Source of the DNA: JAMXLO01 sp035569235
GTDB lineage: Bacteria > Pseudomonadota > Alphaproteobacteria > Acetobacterales > Acetobacteraceae
Assembly (NCBI GenBank): GCA_035569235.1
Contig: DATMND010000108.1
Span: forward strand, 1 to 10,251
Length of the DNA: 10,251 bases
Direction: 5' to 3'
The stretch's first letter is position 1, and each line of letters begins with the position of its first letter. Shown one piece after another: positions 6,389 to 10,251 of the stretch. The notes under the pieces were generated by a model that saw only the letters and a program-made list of their open reading frames with translations, was not told the DNA's origin and did not search any database. Made by a program: the position numbers and the translations under genes.

Positions 6389-8517
6389 GCCGGCTGGCTC
6401 CGAGGCAGAACGCGCTCGATCGTATCAATCAACTTTTCGGACGACATGTCCGACTTGGACAGTATGCCGGTCGCATGATGCAGCAATATGCGCCTGTCCG
6501 GCTCAAGTACGGCGGAGGTCAGCACGATGACAGGAACTTCGGCGACGCTCGCGTCATTGCCAATGCGTTCAAGAAATTGATAGCCGTTCATCTCCGGCAT
6601 GTTGAGATCAAGCAGAACCACGTCCGGATGCTCATCGTGCAGGCACCGCAGGCCTTCCTGGCAATTGCCGATGGCACGCAGGCTGTAGCGACTGCGCGGC
6701 AGCAACTGCCGCACTAGATAGCGCATGACCTCCTCGTCATCGACGAGCAAAATCTTGGTGATCGAGCGTCGCCCAGTCAGCCGATCGAGCAACCCAAGCA
6801 GAACTTCGCCATCCACCGGTTTGGCAATGTACTCGTCAGCGCCCAGATGAATCGCCTTCTGCTCCTCGCCCGTCGAGGACATGACGACCAGCGGAATATC
6901 CGCATAAGCCTCCTGCTGTCGGAGCTGCAGCAGGAGGCGCCAGGACTCCTCCCCCAGAAGCATGACGTCGAGCAGGATCGCGACCGGATGAGCCTGCTTC
7001 AGTATCTGCTGGGCCTGTCGAATTGAGCTCGCGCAGAGCGGCTGATAGGGCGTGTCCGCCAGCATGCGCCTCAAGGCGAATGAATCGGCGGGATCATCTT
7101 CCACCACGAGCACAGGGACACGGCCAGACTCGAGGCTCCAGGCCTCCTCCGCGCCATCCGCTTGCCCCATGGCCCGCGGATATGATCGCGGCAGACTGAC
7201 CGAGAAGGTCGAACCCGCGCCAGGTGTGCTCTCGACAGCGATCTGTCCACCGAGCAGCTCCGCCAGCTTTTTCGACAGCGGCAAACCGAGGCCGGTTCCC
7301 TTCACGCGCGATTGCAGGCGGTGCGCGACCTGGCCGAATTCCTGGAAGATCAGCTCAAGATCTTCCTGCTCGATGCCGATGCCGGTATCGCGCACTGTGA
7401 AAGTGATAGTGTCGGCTTCCGGGTCCGCCGCAGCCGACACCCGCACCTCGCCACGCTCGGTGAATTTGAGCGCATTCGAGATGAAATTCCGCAGAATTTG
7501 CGAAACCTTGCCTTCGTCGGTGTCGAGCGGCGACAGTTCCACGCCATCTTCGAACACCAGCGCGACCGCGTCGCCGACGAGCAGCGGGCGCAGCATGCCG
7601 CGCAACGCGCCGAACATCGAATTGACCGTGAATTCGGATGGCACGACGACCGTCTTGCCTGCCTCGACCTTCGCCAGATCGAGCAGGTCATCGACCAGCT
7701 CCGTCAGGTTCTGCGCCGCCCTGCGAATGAACCGGACCTGCGTCTCCTGTTCGCCGGTCAGCTCGCCGTCACTACGGTCTAGCAGCAGCCGCGACAGCGC
7801 AAGGATCGAGTTCAGCGGAGTGCGGAATTCGTGGCTCATGTGCGACAGGAACTTCGACTTCAGTTCGTCCGCGCGACGCAGATGGTCGGCGCGCTCGTCG
7901 AGCTCGGCATACAGCGCGACCACGCCGCGATTGGTATCCTGCAGTTCCTGATTAAGCCTTTCCAGCTCTTCCTGGCGCAATTTCAGCTGATCCAGCTGCA
8001 CCATGATCTGCTGGTTCTGTTCCCGAATTTCCGCCATGGCATCGGGCGGGCCGTCCGACGCCAATTTCTCGATGATCGCCTTCAATCCCGACGCCGTGAT
8101 GAGCGGCGTCCGCGGCGGCAGCACCTTGCCCAACCGGACCGTGGTTCCCGCGCCTGGCCTGCTGTCGACGCGGAACTCGTCCATCAGTCGTTGCGCGCCC
8201 AACAGGCCGAGGCCCATGCCGGTGGCCGATTTGTGCGACCCGGCAAGCACCGCCGGCAGATTGGCGATCCCCGCACCCTTGTCGCGCACACTGATGACGA
8301 ACGTCTGCCGCGCCTTGCTGGAGATCAGCCCAAACTCGACCTGCCCGCCGCCGCCATATTCGAACGCGTTGCGTGCGATCTCCGAAACCGCGGTGGTGAT
8401 CCGCGTCTGGTCCTGTGCCTCGAAGCCGAGCAGTTCTGCCAGACGACGCGTCCGCTTGCGGACCAGCACGATATCCGTTTCCGCACCGATCGAGATCAGC
8501 AGCAGGCGCGGGTTCAT
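6376..8517 (-). CDS. RsbT-like ATPase domain fused to hybrid histidine kinase with two receivers
   Basis: A soluble 713-residue multidomain protein. Residues 1-135 form an RsbT-like anti-sigma/switch kinase domain: DQTRITTAVSEIARN (36-50, N-box Asn50), RDKGAG (78-83), TGMGLGLLGAQRL (99-111), GAGTTV (122-127). It closely resembles the RsbT encoded two genes upstream. A coiled coil spans about 160-222. The histidine kinase core follows: His229 in SHMSHEFRTPLNS, N-box ILRNFISNALKF (341-352), G1 DTGIGI (377-382), G2 GTGLGLPLSK (407-416). Receiver 1 (about 467-580) has Glu473/Asp474/Asp475, Asp517 and Lys566. Receiver 2 (about 587-705) has Asp593/Asp594, Asp637 (LLDLNMPEMNG) and Lys688. All catalytic residues are present. 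ATG 8517 overlaps the phosphatase gene as ATGA and has AAGGTGGGG just upstream. It probably receives the stressosome signal through its N-terminal domain, perhaps by pairing with RsbS or RsbT, and passes it to a phosphorelay (inference). Confidence 0.92.
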   Translation of the reverse strand: MNPRLLLISIGAETDIVLVRKRTRRLAELLGFEAQDQTRITTAVSEIARNAFEYGGGGQVEFGLISSKARQTFVISVRDKGAGIANLPAVLAGSHKSATGMGLGLLGAQRLMDEFRVDSRPGAGTTVRLGKVLPPRTPLITASGLKAIIEKLASDGPPDAMAEIREQNQQIMVQLDQLKLRQEELERLNQELQDTNRGVVALYAELDERADHLRRADELKSKFLSHMSHEFRTPLNSILALSRLLLDRSDGELTGEQETQVRFIRRAAQNLTELVDDLLDLAKVEAGKTVVVPSEFTVNSMFGALRGMLRPLLVGDAVALVFEDGVELSPLDTDEGKVSQILRNFISNALKFTERGEVRVSAAADPEADTITFTVRDTGIGIEQEDLELIFQEFGQVAHRLQSRVKGTGLGLPLSKKLAELLGGQIAVESTPGAGSTFSVSLPRSYPRAMGQADGAEEAWSLESGRVPVLVVEDDPADSFALRRMLADTPYQPLCASSIRQAQQILKQAHPVAILLDVMLLGEESWRLLLQLRQQEAYADIPLVVMSSTGEEQKAIHLGADEYIAKPVDGEVLLGLLDRLTGRRSITKILLVDDEEVMRYLVRQLLPRSRYSLRAIGNCQEGLRCLHDEHPDVVLLDLNMPEMNGYQFLERIGNDASVAEVPVIVLTSAVLEPDRRILLHHATGILSKSDMSSEKLIDTIERVLPRSQPAWAR

Positions 8518-9512
8518 GTCCCCACCTTCAACGCCGGGCGCATCGCGACCACCGAGGCATCATCGCGTGGACGCCGATGGTCGCGCAACAGCACGCCGGC
8601 GATGAGGCTGGGATGCTGGCTGACAAGGCCGGGATAAGCGGCAAGGTCCCAGCGACCGGTGATTCCGTCGGAATGGAGGATCACCAGCGGGCTGCCGGTG
8701 ACATCGTAGGTGAACTCGCGAATCCGCGGGGCGATATGTCCGGCGGTGCCGTTGTGCGACACCATGTGTCGCGCGCCGGCGGTGGTGACGAGCGCGCCGG
8801 AGATGTTGCCGACGCCGGCAAATCGCACAACGCGCGCGGCTTCGTCGATGCGCGCGACGGCGACGGCGGCGCCGCGCGTCGGCCTTAGCGCGCGATGCAT
8901 GCGATCGACCACGGCCTCGCAGGAATCGTCCGGGTGATCCAGAAACGCCTGCACCGCGAGGTCTGCGGCGCGCGCCGCCTCGACGCCGTGGCCGGCACCA
9001 TCGGCCACCACCACCGTGCGGCCCTGCGCGGTCTCGCGGAACGCCCAATTATCGCCGCAGACCTGCTCGCCCGGATAGGGGGCGACCGCCGCGCCAAGCT
9101 GGGTGCGATGTTCGTCACGGCCGGCCTTCCGCAGGAAGCGCACCATGATCGCGGTGCCGAGGCCTGGGCGTGAATAGATCCGCACGTCATCGGCCAGCCG
9201 CGCGACCGCACCGAGGCCGTTGCCCGGGCTGCCGGCGGTCGAGTAGCCGTCATCCATGCAGCGTGCCACGTCGGTCATCCCGCTGCCGCGATCCAGCGCG
9301 AGCAACTCCAGTCCGGCGCCGTCCGCCTCGTCGCGATGTGTCGCGAGAATCTGCCCGCTGCCGGCATGCTTGAGCAAGTTGGTCGCCAGTTCGGTGACAA
9401 CGATCGCCACGTCACCGATGCGCGCCTCCGTCACGCCCGTGCGACGAGCGTACGCGCTCACCAGCCGGCGGGCTTCGGCAACCTGACTAGCATCGTTGAC
9501 GGCGGTGATCAC
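8514..9512 (-). CDS. RsbT-like ATPase fused to SpoIIE/RsbX-type PP2C phosphatase
   Basis: A soluble 332-residue fusion. Residues 1-130 are a GHKL anti-sigma-type ATPase domain (N-box VVTELATNLLKHAG with Asn45, G1 DRGSGM at 74-79, glycine-rich SPGNGLGAV at 95-103, GLGTAI at 117-122). Residues 135-326 are a PP2C-type phosphatase of the RsbX/SpoIIE group with the metal ligands in place: Asp154 (GDNW), Asp171 (VADGAGHG), Asp282 (HSDGI) and Asp317/318 (RDDASVV). In stressosome systems RsbX removes phosphate from RsbS and RsbR to reset the complex, and this gene holds that position, right after rsbT. The start is GTG at 9512-9510, one base after the rsbT stop, preceded by GGAAG. The C-terminal end overlaps the next gene as ATGA. 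ATP-binding SpoIIE-family phosphatases are a known architecture; what the ATPase half does here (phosphorylating RsbS, or only sensing it) is not evident. Confidence 0.9.
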   Translation of the reverse strand: MITAVNDASQVAEARRLVSAYARRTGVTEARIGDVAIVVTELATNLLKHAGSGQILATHRDEADGAGLELLALDRGSGMTDVARCMDDGYSTAGSPGNGLGAVARLADDVRIYSRPGLGTAIMVRFLRKAGRDEHRTQLGAAVAPYPGEQVCGDNWAFRETAQGRTVVVADGAGHGVEAARAADLAVQAFLDHPDDSCEAVVDRMHRALRPTRGAAVAVARIDEAARVVRFAGVGNISGALVTTAGARHMVSHNGTAGHIAPRIREFTYDVTGSPLVILHSDGITGRWDLAAYPGLVSQHPSLIAGVLLRDHRRPRDDASVVAMRPALKVGT

Positions 9513-9513
9513 G

Positions 9514-9918
9514 TCACTTCCAGCGCGCCAGCGTCACCGTGGTGCCATGACCAGGCGCGGATGTGATGGCAAATTCGTTTGACAGGCGCTTGGCCCCACT
9601 CAGGCCCAGCCCGAGACCGCCGCCGGATGTGTAACCATCCTTCAGCGCCAGGGCGATATCGGGGATGCCGGGACCTTGGTCGGTGAAGGTCAGCCGCACG
9701 CCCTGCCGCCGTCCGTCGCGCAGCACCTCGATCCGCAGAACGCCGCCCCCGCCGTAATCCACCGTGTTGCGAGCGATCTCGCTCGCCGCGGTCACGATCT
9801 TGGTCTGGTCCACCAGACTGAATCCGGCGCCAACGGCGCGCAGCCTGACCGCCTGACGCACCCTGACGACGTCGTCCGAGGTGCGCAGCGGCATGGTCTC
9901 ACCTGTCTCGATGAGCAT
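9514..9918 (-). CDS. rsbT: Stressosome switch kinase RsbT (anti-sigma regulatory factor family)
   Basis: RsbT is a Ser/Thr kinase of the GHKL fold held by RsbS/RsbR stressosomes; on stress it phosphorylates them, is released and activates a downstream partner. The 134-residue protein nearly matches the length of Bacillus RsbT. Motifs: DQTKIVTAASEIARN (37-51, N-box Asn51), DQGPGIPDI (80-88), SGGGLGLGLSGAKRL (98-112), GHGTTV (123-128). There is no phosphoacceptor His, consistent with Ser/Thr kinase action. It overlaps the rsbS end by 20 bases. An alternative ATG at 9894 gives 126 residues, begins four bases after the rsbS stop and has AGGTGA (9899-9904) before it. The longer form is kept because residues before that Met seem to align with family members, but the short form is almost as likely. 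Confidence 0.93.
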   Translation of the reverse strand: MLIETGETMPLRTSDDVVRVRQAVRLRAVGAGFSLVDQTKIVTAASEIARNTVDYGGGGVLRIEVLRDGRRQGVRLTFTDQGPGIPDIALALKDGYTSGGGLGLGLSGAKRLSNEFAITSAPGHGTTVTLARWK

Positions 9919-10251
9919 CCGCGCGCTCGGCGTTGTCGATGATGCTGCGGATCATCGCCAGGCCCTTGTCCACGTTCAGGGCGGTCCGCACGCCGGTGAG
10001 TGCCAAGCCAAGCTCCACCAATGTGATCGCGACCGCCGGGCGCATGCCGACGACCACCGTGACGGCGTCGAGCACCCGTGACATGGCGGCGATGTTGTTC
10101 AGCATGCGGCCGATGAAGGAATCGACGATTTCGAGAGCGGATATATCGATCATGACGCCGCGCGCGCGATCGGCCACGATGCGTTGCGTCAGATCGTCCT
10201 GCAGTGCCATGGCAAGCCGGTCGTGCATGTCCACCTGGATCGAGACCAGCA
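9899..10251 (-). CDS. rsbS: Stressosome scaffold protein RsbS (STAS domain), N-terminus beyond the window
   Basis: A single STAS-domain protein of the anti-sigma-factor antagonist family. RsbS proteins build the stressosome core with RsbR and hold RsbT until phosphorylated. Visible residues read LVSIQVDMHDRLAMALQDDL, then GVMIDISALEIVDSFIGRML and GMRPAVAITLVELGL, typical of RsbS. The regulatory serine (equivalent to Ser59 of Bacillus RsbS, in DSFI) is at codon 10120-10118. The frame stays open to the right edge with in-family residues (LVSIQ) before the GTG at 10234, so that GTG is an internal valine and the true start lies outside the window, probably only some tens of bases away. An RsbR-type sensor gene is expected next upstream but is not visible. 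Its end overlaps rsbT. Confidence 0.92.
   Translation of the reverse strand, partial: LVSIQVDMHDRLAMALQDDLTQRIVADRARGVMIDISALEIVDSFIGRMLNNIAAMSRVLDAVTVVVGMRPAVAITLVELGLALTGVRTALNVDKGLAMIRSIIDNAERADAHRDR

Noticed and set aside
7831..8637. A 268-codon plus-strand open frame opposite the 713-residue kinase
   Set aside because: It is antisense to conserved kinase and RsbT-like domains and has no family resemblance.
10232..10234. GTG as the start of rsbS
   Set aside because: The frame continues upstream with residues LVSIQ that fit RsbS proteins, so the valine is internal and the gene is cut by the window edge.
1..10251. tRNA, rRNA, CRISPR arrays, insertion sequences or phage genes
   Set aside because: None was recognised; nearly all sequence is accounted for by ordinary coding regions and no repeat-spacer pattern or transposase is present.

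Overview
The window is GC-rich, densely coding DNA (eight genes with both ends inside the window plus two cut by its edges; only one gap over 100 bases). Protein styles point to an alphaproteobacterium, most likely Rhodospirillales/Acetobacteraceae-like. That placement is inferred from the FlhF/FlhG and hybrid-kinase sequences and was not checked against any database.

Left part, plus strand (1-4592): the 3' end of flhA, then flhF and flhG. These encode the flagellar export gate and the GTPase/ATPase pair that sets flagellar position and number. flhA is broken by an apparent one-base deletion in a C-run (266-270): the first frame ends at 280, but 206 further well-conserved FlhA codons continue in another frame to 903. 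FlhF is short, and FlhG has Asn in place of the signature lysine of its deviant Walker A motif. After an 89-base gap comes a two-gene unit: an OpgC-type multi-pass membrane acyltransferase, and a secreted SGNH/GDSL-like protein starting 6 bases later. Together they look like an envelope-glycan acyl-modification pair.

Middle (4593-4720): a convergent junction with no gene. It holds a nested palindromic repeat (4669-4714, CCCCGC-GAAA-GCGGGG core) of the dispersed, chromosomally repeated kind, plus smaller inverted repeats.

Right part, minus strand (10251 down to 4721): five tightly coupled genes read right to left. They are rsbS (STAS scaffold, cut by the right edge), rsbT (Ser/Thr kinase of the GHKL fold), an RsbT-like ATPase fused to an RsbX/SpoIIE-type PP2C phosphatase, a 713-residue protein with an RsbT-like ATPase + histidine kinase + two receivers, and a 555-residue receiver + histidine kinase + receiver protein. 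This is a stressosome-type RST module joined by operon structure and domain sharing to a His-Asp phosphorelay. The likely flow is: a sensor RsbR (expected just off the right edge) and RsbS are phosphorylated by RsbT and reset by the phosphatase; freed RsbT, or an equivalent signal, reaches the kinase carrying its own RsbT-like domain; that kinase drives receivers. No sigma factor, anti-sigma partner with an obvious target, or DNA-binding output is encoded in the window, so the final output is unknown.
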